Origin: Arthrinium phaeospermum
Lineage: Eukaryota; Ascomycota; Sordariomycetes; Amphisphaeriales; Apiosporaceae
Assembly: GCA_006503535.1 (NCBI GenBank)
Contig: QYRS01000002.1
Span: 1-64,000, forward strand
Reading direction: 5' to 3'
DNA length: 64,000 nucleotides
The position numbers and the translations under genes were made by a program. Positions 34,271 through 45,062 of this stretch are shown here, piece by piece; within the stretch, counting starts at the first letter, position 1; every line of letters starts with the position of its first letter. The notes under the pieces are model-generated. The model had not been told where the DNA came from and searched no databases. It worked only from the letters and a program-made list of their open reading frames with translations.

Positions 34271-35377
34271 ATGGCTAGTAACCAACGCTTGGCGCTTCTC
34301 GACGCCCACATAAAGGAAATGACAAAGCCATCCGAGCTTCGCCCCATTCTGACCTCGCTGAACGGCGACAACACCTGGCTCATGTCCTTCCCAGTCCCGC
34401 CCGACGAGCGCCCCACGGTGCCGAAGCCCCGAAAGGCGTACTACCACATCGTCTTTGATCCGTGGTTCGAGTCGTCGGGCGCGGCCGTCACTGTGGCCAG
34501 CTGGATCATCTGGGCCGCCCTGACAGCGCAATCGCCCATTCGTAGTGGTGACGACGTCGAGCAGATCGCACGCGAGATCGAGCTCAGTGCGGCCAAGGCG
34601 GGCTTGGTTGCCGGTGACTACGAAGGGTTCGGACCAAACGAGCGAATGATAGATGCCATCGTCATCAGCTCCCGCGTCACCGACCACCTTCACGAGGAAT
34701 CTCTGCGCCAATTCGACCGCCGCATCCCTGTGGTGGCGGTGCCCGACGCGGCTGTCATCCTGAACGGGTGGGACTACTTTGATACCGTCGTCTCCATGCA
34801 AGACATGGGCGGCGACGATGGATTGGAGTGGCAAGGCTTGCATCCCAAAGGCCCCCTACCTGAGTGGCTGACCCCGTTCCGCCTGAGGGAGAGCGCGCTC
34901 AACTTCGCCATTGTGATTGTATGGTCTCGAGGGCTTGTGGACAACGAGACTTCGGGAACAGCTGCAGCACAACAACCACCGCACCACGAGGCGCTCTGGG
35001 TGTCACCGCACGGCATGCATCTGGACCAGCCACCGTTGCAGGCGTTCCTGCGCGACACCACCAAAACCGTAGATGTCCTGGCTATGCTGCACCCCCTCAA
35101 GGAAGGATTCACGTGGGGCTGGAACACCGTGTTGGGAGTCACCGGCGGACTGGCCGTCGAGAGAGCCTTGGGCGGCCCCAAATACTGGATCCCCACGGCG
35201 AATGCGCTGTTGAGCTATTGGGGGCTGGTCATGTTGCGCGTGTTGGACATACCGAGAAGCATGGAGTGGGGGCTGGCAAAAGAGGAAAGGACCGCCCGGG
35301 AGAAAGGCGAGGCAGTGGTCAAGAGACGACCCAATCTTGTTGAGGTTAAGAGCGGCGAGTCTTTCATTCTCGAGTAA
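34271..35377 (+). CDS. Metallo-beta-lactamase-fold-like protein
   Basis: A single-exon frame of 368 residues begins at the first in-frame ATG, 34271; the frame is open upstream but only from a GTG. The arrangement resembles a fungal family related to metallo-beta-lactamase-fold hydrolases. It has LTSLNGDNTWLMSFPVP, then IVFDPWFESSG, then an AIVISSRVTDHLHEESL segment (TDHLH at residues 137-141), and later VVAVPDAAVIL. The TDHxH motif corresponds to part of the metal site. The first His-x-His pair of classical enzymes is not evident, so metal binding may be reduced. No signal peptide is present. It converges on the FAD monooxygenase, 185 bp between stops. The family assignment is moderate. Confidence 0.65.
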   Translation: MASNQRLALLDAHIKEMTKPSELRPILTSLNGDNTWLMSFPVPPDERPTVPKPRKAYYHIVFDPWFESSGAAVTVASWIIWAALTAQSPIRSGDDVEQIAREIELSAAKAGLVAGDYEGFGPNERMIDAIVISSRVTDHLHEESLRQFDRRIPVVAVPDAAVILNGWDYFDTVVSMQDMGGDDGLEWQGLHPKGPLPEWLTPFRLRESALNFAIVIVWSRGLVDNETSGTAAAQQPPHHEALWVSPHGMHLDQPPLQAFLRDTTKTVDVLAMLHPLKEGFTWGWNTVLGVTGGLAVERALGGPKYWIPTANALLSYWGLVMLRVLDIPRSMEWGLAKEERTAREKGEAVVKRRPNLVEVKSGESFILE

Positions 35378-35562
35378 CTATTTCCGTAGAAGACACGAAC
35401 GTTTCCTTGGCGGGCATTGTAGTACCGTATGCAATGTGTCATTTTGGCCTACTTCGCGTCGGTTTCAGGGGAGTGTCTGATATGAAATGAGACGTTGTCA
35501 CTCTCAAAGCCCTTATCATGGTTCAGAACACGAATAATCCATCACCACTTCAGACCCTTGCG

Positions 35563-36840
35563 TCACGTGTCCTTGAAGTAGTCCGGCAACCCAGTCTTAT
35601 CGGTCTCTGCAAAGGCTGCACTGAAATACTTTTGCGCGAAGTCAATGAACCCCGTCCAGCATACGAAAGCAAAGATGTTATTTCGGAACCAAATACCCCA
35701 AGCCGTCTGCGGTGCCAAGAAGCTGTGGACGAGCGGCGGGATCTTCTGCAGCCCGGCAACTATGGGCCGCATCCGGTCGTCGTACCCCTGAAGCCCCGCC
35801 GCCAAGTCCCCGCGGTGCCGATGGATCTCGCCCGCCAGCACATACGCCCCGGCCATGGCCAGACTCGTCCCCGTCCCGGTAGGGCCCGGAGCATAACCTG
35901 CATCGCCGACGAGGGCGAACCGACCTTTGTACAAACTGGGCAGTTTGATCTGCACCATCTCGGAGGCGTAAAAGTCGTCCGCGTCCGCGATCAGCCCGGC
36001 AGCCTCGTCACATATCCAGCCCGCGCCCGTATACTGCTCTGCAACATACTCCCGAAGCGATTCGTCACCCCTTTGGGCGGCGTCCCGGAACGGCTGGGTA
36101 TCCGGGTGAAACTTCAACATGGTGAGGCGATTGGAGCCAGTGGCGGCATCGGGTGCGTCGATTCCCAGCATGCGCCTGCCGACGGCATTGTAACCATGCC
36201 CGAGGCCGCCACTAGCTCCCTTGAGGAGATCGTGGCCTGGTGGCGTCGAGTAGTAGGCAGCCCAGGCGTTGGCCGAGTGGACATAGTCTCGCGCGCCACA
36301 CCCCAGCCCCATGGCGCGGGTTCGAGACGTGGCACCGTCGCAAGCCACGACCAGATCAAAGGCGGTGGTGGGATGGCTGTTCAGGAACTCCACCGTGATC
36401 TGCTCCTCTTTCTCCGAGCTGCTCTGTTGCCACTTCATCGAGGCAACTTGCTCGTTGAAGACGTAGCTGATGTTTTTGTTGTCCTTAGTCAGGTCAAACA
36501 GAACCCGGGATAGGTCGCCCCGCAAGATCTCGTACTCGGAGACCAGGGACTGCTGGTCCGGGTTCCCCGTGGCCGTAATGGTGCCGAAGCGTCGACCATT
36601 GGTGTCGACAAAGCCGATTCCCTTCATGGGGAGGATCTTGGCCCGCACCGCCCCCTCCATCCCAGGGATCCTCCGCATCACCGTCACCCCGACGGTGCGT
36701 ATGTCGACATTCTGTCCGTTGGTCCGCAAAGTCGGGAACCGTTCAATCACGGTCACTTTGGCTCCGGCCTTGGCGAGCCAGTAAGCGGCCATGGGGCCTG
36801 CGATGGATGCGCCGACGACGAGAACCTTGGGTTGCGACAT
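35563..36840 (-). CDS. FAD-dependent monooxygenase
   Basis: A single exon encodes 425 residues from the ATG at 36840; the frame runs 114 bases further upstream, but the FAD loop dictates the downstream ATG. Group A flavoprotein monooxygenase features are present. They are the N-terminal Rossmann loop VLVVGASIAGPMAAYWLAKA ending in an acidic VIER, the DG motif VVACDGATSRTR, and the GD motif FALVGDAGYAPGPTGTGTS contacting FAD ribityl and pyrophosphate. A hydrophobic C-terminal stretch (GIWFRNNIFAFVCWTGFI) may contact membrane. Such enzymes hydroxylate aromatic or tetracycline-like substrates using NAD(P)H and oxygen; the substrate is unknown. A TATATAT element lies about 61 bp before the start (36901-36907, minus strand). 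Confidence 0.92.
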   Translation of the reverse strand: MSQPKVLVVGASIAGPMAAYWLAKAGAKVTVIERFPTLRTNGQNVDIRTVGVTVMRRIPGMEGAVRAKILPMKGIGFVDTNGRRFGTITATGNPDQQSLVSEYEILRGDLSRVLFDLTKDNKNISYVFNEQVASMKWQQSSSEKEEQITVEFLNSHPTTAFDLVVACDGATSRTRAMGLGCGARDYVHSANAWAAYYSTPPGHDLLKGASGGLGHGYNAVGRRMLGIDAPDAATGSNRLTMLKFHPDTQPFRDAAQRGDESLREYVAEQYTGAGWICDEAAGLIADADDFYASEMVQIKLPSLYKGRFALVGDAGYAPGPTGTGTSLAMAGAYVLAGEIHRHRGDLAAGLQGYDDRMRPIVAGLQKIPPLVHSFLAPQTAWGIWFRNNIFAFVCWTGFIDFAQKYFSAAFAETDKTGLPDYFKDT

Positions 36841-38886
36841 GATGATGCTCAAGAACAACTTTAACCTCTGGATTGAAAGTATCTCGTGGTGCCATGACGG
36901 ATATATAAGATAGATATGTAGATGAAGTGCAATTCTCCGTGGCAGCGCTGGCACTAGCGAGCTGGCTTATTTGGGTTGGATTGGCCAGATGAACCAGCCT
37001 TTGGCGGCTGACTAGCTCGGGATAGTCGAGTTCGGGAAGTACGACAACCCGAATAATTCGTCAATTACGTCACTGACTGCGACCGCTGCCACGTACCCAT
37101 CAACCAGCTCTCCGAGATCCTGCGGCATTCGGACAAGTGACATTGGCCGCAAAGTCCGGCGCCCGAACTGCAGGCGACCAAGCAAGTTCAGTATTGGAAT
37201 TGGCTGTCGAAGGCATTCCTAGTCACCATCAAAACGGTTTGCTTTGCTTAGCCTTGGATAATGCAGTGACACAGGAGTCCATCAAGACTTTTTGATTTAC
37301 CGAAACGTCAAACTCGGTTGTGTCAGCCTGGAGGATAGCAATTCCGGAGACCGCTCTGTTGTTGCAAGTATCATCACAGGGTGTCTCATTGTTGGAATTC
37401 ACGTTGGTGGGAATGATTGGAACGTAAAACGTAAAGGTGGAAGATCTGGAGTGTGGCCAAGACGGAGAAACAGTTGGTTGCGGACTTTCTGTCAGTGAAG
37501 ACAATGTGGCCACGAGAATGTTGCCAGATGTACAATGTTTTAATATAGCCATGCCATAGCAGACCATGTGAATATAGGGGTTCCTTGCCAGTTACACAGC
37601 AGAGACCTAGATCTCAGAAATATATGTCACTTTAGTATGACTCGAGAAAAGGGGTGCGATCTATGTGGTGATAGAAAAAGGAACTCGCCCGTGACACTTG
37701 TCGTGTTCACCGTTTGCCTAGGAATCCCCTTTCTCCATTCCGAATCTAATATATGCACCTTGTGACCACGGAGCCAGTCCCAGAGTGGCAACGAGTCGGA
37801 TCACCGGTAAAGTACATGGCAGCAAAAGTCGACGGCTCTTTTCGTTCCCTATCCTGATGAGTTCCAACGCCTTGAAGCACACGGCTAGAACGGTCGTGGA
37901 CACCTCCTGAATCCGTTTATCCCCAGAATAACCTAGTGCCTCCGAGCTATGTCGTCGAAAACGATGAGTCGGCAAAATATCACACCCAGCGAACTCGTCC
38001 TCCTTCTGACCGGCAAGGAATCGAGCATGGGGCTTTTCTCACCACCGGCTAGAACTAACCGTGACTCCTGATGGCAGTGATAGGAGAGCATGCCAAGGTC
38101 GACTTAGTCCTCACCTGCAGACAGTTTACTTCAAATAGCCCGGCATGAGTGAAGAATGTCTCGACCGATAGCTCAGTCTAGGCTGTCCGCCTACCAAAGA
38201 TGAAAATAAACCAATCGATGTAACAAGTGCCACTAGACTACATAGACAAGAGACAACACATAACCGTGAACATGCCGAAGGTAAACCGGAACATCGCGTG
38301 AGATCACCGAAGCACCAAGGCAAGAAAAAGCCAAGTGGGTTGCAGTCAATTAAAATCTTCATTTACGTGTATTTTGCATAAACCTATGACTGGGTCACAT
38401 ACTGCTCACTGACTATTGTGGTATCAACCGATATCCCTCCCTCTCGCTCATTGGGTTCAAGATGCACACACAACGCGCCTGCTGCGTGGCTGGTATATCT
38501 CCATCTGACTGATCAACGCCAAGCGGCCGTCTCTTTTCTTTCCATCATGAAAATTATCTAAAGATTCGCAATCATTCAAGCTCTCAGAGGTGTAGTAGTC
38601 CGTAAACACGGCCATGTGTAGAAAAACTCCCGTAACGCCGCGCGCAAAGAGAAACGATCCCCGTGGCGAGTAACTACTACCGCATACGGAATACTGCGAG
38701 AAAAGAAGGCCAGCGCGGGCCGGCTGCGTTAAAGATGTACAGGGAACTGAACAGAAGGCTGAATCGAAGCGTGACGTATATACAGCTGGTTGTATAACTT
38801 GTACAAGGTAGCCCGAGGCTTTATTATTTTTTAGTTGGGTTATAAGGATGCCTTGAAAGCATTATCCTGGTTGGTATCTTCCTTTT
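36841..38886. other. Intergenic region of about 2 kb
   Basis: No gene is supported. On the minus strand 37229-37567 an open frame of 112 codons has a fairly protein-like second half (STFTFYVPIIPTNVNS...), perhaps a gene fragment. Nothing identifies it. A tRNA A-box-like word near 38169-38182 has no matching B box. Confidence 0.45.
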
Positions 38887-40723
38887 TTATCCTACGGTGC
38901 CTGGTGCAGCGGGGTAAACTAGACGAGGAGTCAGTGACAAGATCGAGAAATGGTAGGGGTTGGCAAAACTTACACCACGCGCAAACCGCTATTATTATGT
39001 AAAGACAGATGAGCAGCACGCCCTCAAGCCAGTGACTCTCGCCGTCGCCAATGAGGTAGTTGACCAGGAGCACGGACAGGAACAGGACGACGATCTGGAA
39101 CGTGTCGAAAGCGAGCGTCATCTCCTCGGCGCCCATGCCCCAGCCGATGATGATGAGAAGCGGGAGGAGGAAGAGCGAAACCTGCATGGACGAACCGACG
39201 GCGACACCAATGGCGAGATCCATCTTGTCCTTGATGGCGACAGTGACGGCGGTGGCGTGCTCGGCGGCGTTGCCGACAATCGGGAGGAGAATCAGACCGA
39301 CAAACTCTTCGCTGAGACCGCCCTCGGTGGTGACGGCCGAGATGCCGTCGACCATAAACTCGGCGCAGAGGGCGATGATGACGGTGGAGATGGTGAGCTG
39401 GGCGATGGCGACCCAGAAGTGGAGCTGGGGGTCTTCGTCGTCGTCCTCTTCCTCCTCGTCGCCGTCGCGGGAGGCGTTCTGGCGGGCCTGGCTGGCCTGG
39501 GGACCGGCGGTGGTGGCGGCCATGACGGCGATGCTGGCGACGGTACCGTGCACGCCCTCGGAGGCGACGTTGTTGTTGTTGTTGGAGTGGGCGTAGGTGG
39601 CCGTCTTCTCCGAGGTCTCGTTGAAGACGTCGGCGTGGGTCTTGAGTTGGAAGTACAGGTAGCAGCAGTAGACGAACAGCAGGATGACGCTAACACCCCG
39701 CGAGATGGCGGCCACGTGGCGGTCGTCGACGGCGTGGTTGTCGACCTCGTTCTCGTAGACGTTCTGCTTGAAGACGGTGGGGATGATGTTGCTGGCGACG
39801 GCGAGGGCGAGCAGGCTGGCGGCGGTCTGGGCGACGACCTGGTTGAAGCTCTGCTTGGGCCGGTTGAAGCCGCCAAAGAAGAAGCACATGCCGAGGACCA
39901 GTAACAAGTTGGACAGGATGCTGCCGATGAGGGAGGTCTGCACAATGATGTACTCCTTGTGGATCAGGGCGATGACGGCGACAATCAGCTCGACGGCGTT
40001 GCCAAAGGTGGCGTTGATGAGGCCGCCGAGGGTCTCGCCGGTGCGCAGGGCGATCTCCTCGGTCGCGTTGGACAGCATGTTGGCGAGGGGGATGATGGCG
40101 ATGAAGTTGACGGCAAAAATAATCTTGCCGTCGAAGCCCGTGTAGTTCATGGCGATGCCGATGGGGGCGGCGACGAGCAGGATGTTGATCCAGGAGCCGA
40201 GAATGGTGCGCCGCAGCTGGTTGCTGACGGTGAAGGGCTCCTTGGGCTCGACGTGCTTGAAGAGGGCCGACTCCTTCTTGGGCTTCTTCTTCTTGGAGTT
40301 GTCCACCTCGTGGCCGGCGGCGTTATCGCCGTCGCCCAGATCCGTCGTCTTCCTGTTCCTCACGCCGTCGGGGTGGGGCGCAATGGGCACCTCGCGCGAG
40401 GCGCCGTTGGTGTTTTCGGCCGTGGCGAGGGCCTCGTTCTCCTTGCTGTTCTGCGACTCGGAGCGGCCGTGGGAGGAGGGCAGGCGGTCGGGGACGGTCT
40501 GGCTGTGGGCCAGGAGCATCGAGTTGCGGTTGCCGCGGCCCGTCTCCAGGTCGGCCGTCCGGCTGCGCGAGCCGTGGTGGATGTGGCCAAAGGGATTCCA
40601 CCCGTCCTTTCCCTCCTTCCGGGCCTGCGATTTGCTGCCAATGAGGTTGACTTGGCTCAAGTTAGCTAGTGACCCTCCGGTTCCCCGCCGCTGCAGCGAC
40701 TGCATCTCGTGGTCGGACGACAT
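38887..40723 (-). CDS. vcx1: Vacuolar Ca2+/H+ exchanger (CaCA superfamily)
   Basis: Exon 1 is 40723-38974 and exon 2 is 38918-38887, joined across a 55-bp intron (donor GTAAGT, branch CACTGAC, acceptor TAG). Splicing replaces a spurious read-through end with the short tail AWFYPAAPGTVG. The product is 593 residues. About 160 polar N-terminal residues precede about eleven membrane segments. The two duplicated cation-binding motifs are intact: GNAVELIV at 241-248 and GNAAEHATAV at 484-493. An acidic loop (DEEEEDDDED, 422-431) and an Asn run separate the two halves. The protein exchanges cytosolic Ca2+ for vacuolar protons and so controls calcium signalling. The start MSSDHEMQSL was chosen over an upstream hydrophobic extension. 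Confidence 0.93.
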
Positions 40724-41771
40724 GGCTGTGCTCCCTCTCACTACGCAACACGAGAAGGCGCACAGTGCCAAGAATGGAAATAATGCGCGACAAAAACGAG
40801 GCCAAAAGAATAGGAGATGATGGAAGAATAATAAAAAAATCAATAACGACAGTGAGAGGTGGTCTGTGTGGGTAACAGTAGTACGTATGTAAATACGAAG
40901 AATGACGAAATGGCTGCCAATGGATGGATGGGCCTGTCAAGTAGCAGCAGCTAGTCGGCGCTCTCTGGCGGCTCTGGGTTTGCTAGGCGAGGAACGCTGG
41001 TCCTGTCGCGCTGGTAGCCGGTGCAGAAAAAGAGAGGTCGAGGTGAAGGGAAGACAATTGCAATGGCAGCGGCAATGGCCTCGGAGACAATGTAAATGGC
41101 CGGCGACCAGAGGGAAACATTGTTCCAGGGGGGAAATGGGCAAAAGAGAAACGTGCAATAATAACAAACGGGTTGACCATGCAATTCGCGCGATGGAACA
41201 GGAGCCGCCAAAGTTGTGGTTCGCCAAGTGCTGGGAACGGGGTCCCGGTGACGACGGTGTTTAGGAGGTTGATGCTTGTCGGCTCGGTCGCCCTCTCGCC
41301 TTGCTTGGCTGTGGGCAGCGTACTATGGGTGCATTGCTTGGCCTGCTTTGGCCTGCTTAGGCTGCTTTGCCCGGCGTTGGACGAGAACAAATGAACCGAG
41401 GGTGGGGGCGGTGGGTCGTCCGCCGCAGGAGGGCAAACGCAGGGGCACAGGCGGGCAGGGTTACTGGGTTACAGGCCTGGATTGCACACTGCCGGGTGCT
41501 AACCTTGTAGGGAGATGTGTTCGTGGTGGGAGATGGGGAGTGGGAAGCTGGCTTGGCTTTTTTTTGTGCTTGGCTTCTTGCTCTTCGGGGCCGACTCGGG
41601 GCTCGCTCGTCAATCAATCAGTAGTAAAGAAACACCTGCACTTACGACGCTCATTCTTCAGGTTGTGGAGGGCATTGCGAGTATTTTGCGACATGTTGGC
41701 CGGATGGTCGAATTAAACAAATGTAAAAAGTAAAAGATTGCAGATTGTCGGTGATGATTGAAGCTGGCGGG

Positions 41772-41790
41772 ATTGTTGTTGTTGTTGTTG
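41772..41790. repeat. (GTT)6 microsatellite
   Basis: Six GTT units in tandem, followed by GTCG, in non-coding sequence upstream of the Ca2+/H+ exchanger. Confidence 0.8.
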
Positions 41791-44443
41791 TCGCAGATGC
41801 AATTGCGGCGTACAGTAACAACGAAGGGCGGCCCCGAAATGCCAAGCAACCAACCAAATGATGGCGATCGATTCTTTCCCCTTTGCCCAATTATTATTAA
41901 TAACAGATAGCTGGTCGTAACGGTTCGTCTAGCAGATGGATGTCGAAAGGGATCTCTTGTCGGTCCCAGGTACTGTCGAATTAGGCCCCTCGATCGATGC
42001 GGGAGGTAGATGTAGATTTCCAGAGATGCGAGGGTGATGCAACTCTTGGCTTGGGCTTTGGGGCTTGGCAGCGGCGCACAAGGAGTTGGTTGACGATGAG
42101 GAATCAGAGAGAGGGGAAGAGAAGCGCAAACCAGCTTGCCAACAACAGGACGGGAGCGGGCTTGGCTATGTATGTGTATGGGCAGCACTATTGATACCGG
42201 ATGGGAGAATGTAAAACAAATACCATGGGAGAAGCGGACAGGGGGGGAGGGAGGTCTGGGCTAATAGGATCTGGCCAGGTAGTGTGAGATGATCCAGAGG
42301 GCTAAGGTTACGGTTGCTGCAGCTGCTTTCCTGTCTTCTGTGTGGTCGGTCGGTCAGTAATGAGATCTCAGGGACTTGTCAAGCTCCGAGACTGGGGTCC
42401 GTGGCTGTCCAAACTGGGCCCGGGGGGCATGTTGGCTCATTTCCTGGAGGCCAATCTGGCTTGCGCGACGAGTTTTTTGCGTCTACTCTGGGCCAAAGAT
42501 GGCAGTCTGCCTGACTCGCGGCGACGATCTGACACGAAGGCCCCCCCAAACCCAACTACAAATGCAAATTGCGCCTCACGTTGAATGCATCGCCATGACA
42601 TATAAGAATCAACATCACCCCGACGATTGCCAATGACTTGCCGTGTTGCTGGCGGTGCACTCACTCGCAGCTTACCGACATCTCACTTGACATGCTGCAC
42701 CGAGGTCGAATGTGGGGTGACGATGGCCCCATGCTACAAGTACTGTATGTATGGGCGGCCTCCGATAATGTTTTGGCTCTTCGTAGGCCAACCGTCCGTC
42801 TCATACCACGGAAATGATGACGATCCGAGTGCGCTCGCTGGTCACGAAACGCTTTTTGCCCGCTAATTATCGATTGACTTCCCGGGGGTCAGTGAACAGC
42901 ACAGCAGAAACGGTCCAGTGCATCCATGTTTGATGTTTCCCGTTTCCATTGGCCTGGGTTCTGCTGTGCTCTGCTGTCGGATGACGTAGGGCAGGAAACC
43001 TTCCGTGTCACTTAGTCACGGTTGAGCAGAGTGACGGGTCATGACTGTGTTGCTTTCTGCGTGGGAGGGAAGTTTGCCATCTGCCATCGTGTTTTTCTTG
43101 TCGATTCCAAGCCCCTAAAACTCTGGCTAAGCTTTGCCAATGGCCAAGACTTTCTCTTGTTCGATTTCCCGTCCGGGGGGATCAACATGACAGTCGATTG
43201 CCAAGTCCAGCTGCAATTAAGCATCTGCTCCCAAGACGAAAAACACTGGGACCGTTTTTGCTTGGCCGACCCTGTTATCTTGGAGGGAGGGTCCTGGGCG
43301 AGGATCTCTCATTTCACGATAGAGACGACTTTGACGACCTCCCTTCTGACGGCTGATTCCCTCGCGATGCACAAAAGCCCTTCCTCATTTGCTTTGGATA
43401 AATGCCTCGCCATGCCGCTCTTGAATCGTCATTTCAGCAGTCGCATTTTGGCATCGACCCCCTGCCGCTCTGCGTCCAAGCCTCTGACCTAATGAAATGA
43501 GGTCGCCCCCTTAGCTAGGCGCCGTTGACGTCGCATTTCGCACCACTTTAACAAAAACAAGAACCAGGTCCACCCTGAAGCCCACCCGCAGGGGCAGAGT
43601 GGCCCGTCCTCACCTCAGCAGCCAAGCAGCTAAGCTTAGAAGGAAGCTTAGGGGGAACTATCTCCGAACGACCGGCTAAAACCAGGCTGAGTCGAGCTGC
43701 AGTGCCGACTAGGTACTTTGAATTTGGAAGTGATGGATGAGATAAGCGCCATGCCATGCCATGCAAATCCAGTCCAGTCAGGCACTTTCTTTCCAACCGC
43801 TCACGCATGTGGAAATACTACCTGCTGGAGTTGCTCACGATAACTCCTCTCTGCCTTGCCTGATTAAGCGCGCGCACACACGAACTCAATCGGGTACAAT
43901 GCCTCGAAAGAGAAGAGACGCAGCCCAGTCGATTCCCTATGACGCCCGGCATCTGCGTCGACCGTGGGGAAGAGAAAGCAAGGAATGCATACACGCACAC
44001 ACAGCGGCCGGGCGAATCAGGTATTATCTTCCGACCCTCGTAGCGTTATTCGACGTGGCACTGCATTCATGTCGCATGCGTTGCTCCAATCACATTGCCG
44101 TCGCAAACTGGCACTCAACCGGCTTCTGCCACTCTCAAGAGCAACAATACCAGTTAGTTGCTTGCTACGTACTGCAACTGTACAGCCGATCGGCACGCAA
44201 GGGGTAACACATGTCGCGGCCAGGCCATGTGTGGAATTCCCCTTGGACCCCCGCCCAATGCTTCCATGCTTCTTCCATCCTTGGTGCTCCGTCAGTTAGT
44301 CAGTTCAGGCTTGACCGCTTCCCACAGCCCGGAAAGTCCTTCTCGATGCCAAGGATGCGTACTCGTACAGCATCTCGTATACATACGTGGAATGGCGTAC
44401 AAGTCGTGCATGCAACTTTGTGATTCGTACTACTGATGCATCA

Positions 44444-44963
44444 TCGTACATGGATACGGGTATGCAAAACGTGCCACTGTGGCGCTGGAAACCCAGTTCC
44501 TAAATAGCTGCATGACATGAATAACTATATAAGGTATCACAATCCACCAGTCCGGAAAGTTCCCATCCACCTGTGCCAGATTCTCTCTCGTACATGTGGA
44601 ATAGTCAAATCGTACAAACATAATTATAAATCATTGTGCCTCGTACCGACCACGCCTTACATCATTGCACACGTTCCAGACATCTGGTTCATGGGTATGG
44701 CATTCCTGGTTTTCAGCATAATATAACATAAATGCTAGCTGTCTGTAACATAGATTCGTCATTGTACACGTACATATGGAAGTCAGCCTGGCGCAAGACA
44801 TCTAGGCGAACTGCATTTTCTTCCATGATCAGCTACTAGATATCGCGACTGATGATGCACAACCTGCGTATCCAGGACGTGTAATCAATAAATATACAGG
44901 TGAGACTTGCCATTAGCTATAGTATGATTGGTATGCATCGCTACCATTTCGCCATCGTACATG
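44444..44963. repeat. Dispersed TCGTACATG motif in the Iml1 3' flank
   Basis: Exact TCGTACATG occurs at 44444-44452, 44588-44596 and 44955-44963. Variants include ATTGTACACGTACATATGGA near 44760 and TCGTATACATACGTGGAA near 44371. Several copies are followed by GGAA or GGATA. The function is unknown. Confidence 0.55.
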
Positions 44964-45062
44964 TACATCTATCCTAGCACATGGCTATGTCTTTTTTCGT
45001 GGCGGCACTGGAAATCAGGCCTCCTACATGATGTGGTCATAGAACACTAGCTAAGTATCGTA

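Larger units (their letters stand above)
40724..45062. other. Gene-free interval of 4.3 kb
   Basis: This interval holds the 5' region of the Ca2+/H+ exchanger and the 3' flank of Iml1. I find no credible gene. The frame 43022-43492 is open on + but resembles nothing. The segment 41480-41900 includes a (GTT)n microsatellite. The last 600 bases before Iml1 are AT-rich and repeatedly carry TCGTACATG-like words. Confidence 0.55.

Noticed and set aside
38165..38185. tRNA A-box-like word TAGCTCAGTCTAGG
   Set aside because: No B box or acceptor stem follows within tRNA distance.
38960..39904. 314-codon + strand frame opposite vcx1
   Set aside because: It is Gly/Asp/Val-rich shadow sequence of the exchanger gene.
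43022..43492. 156-codon + strand open frame
   Set aside because: No family resemblance, no splice partners, and several overlapping frames of similar size in the same gene-free interval.
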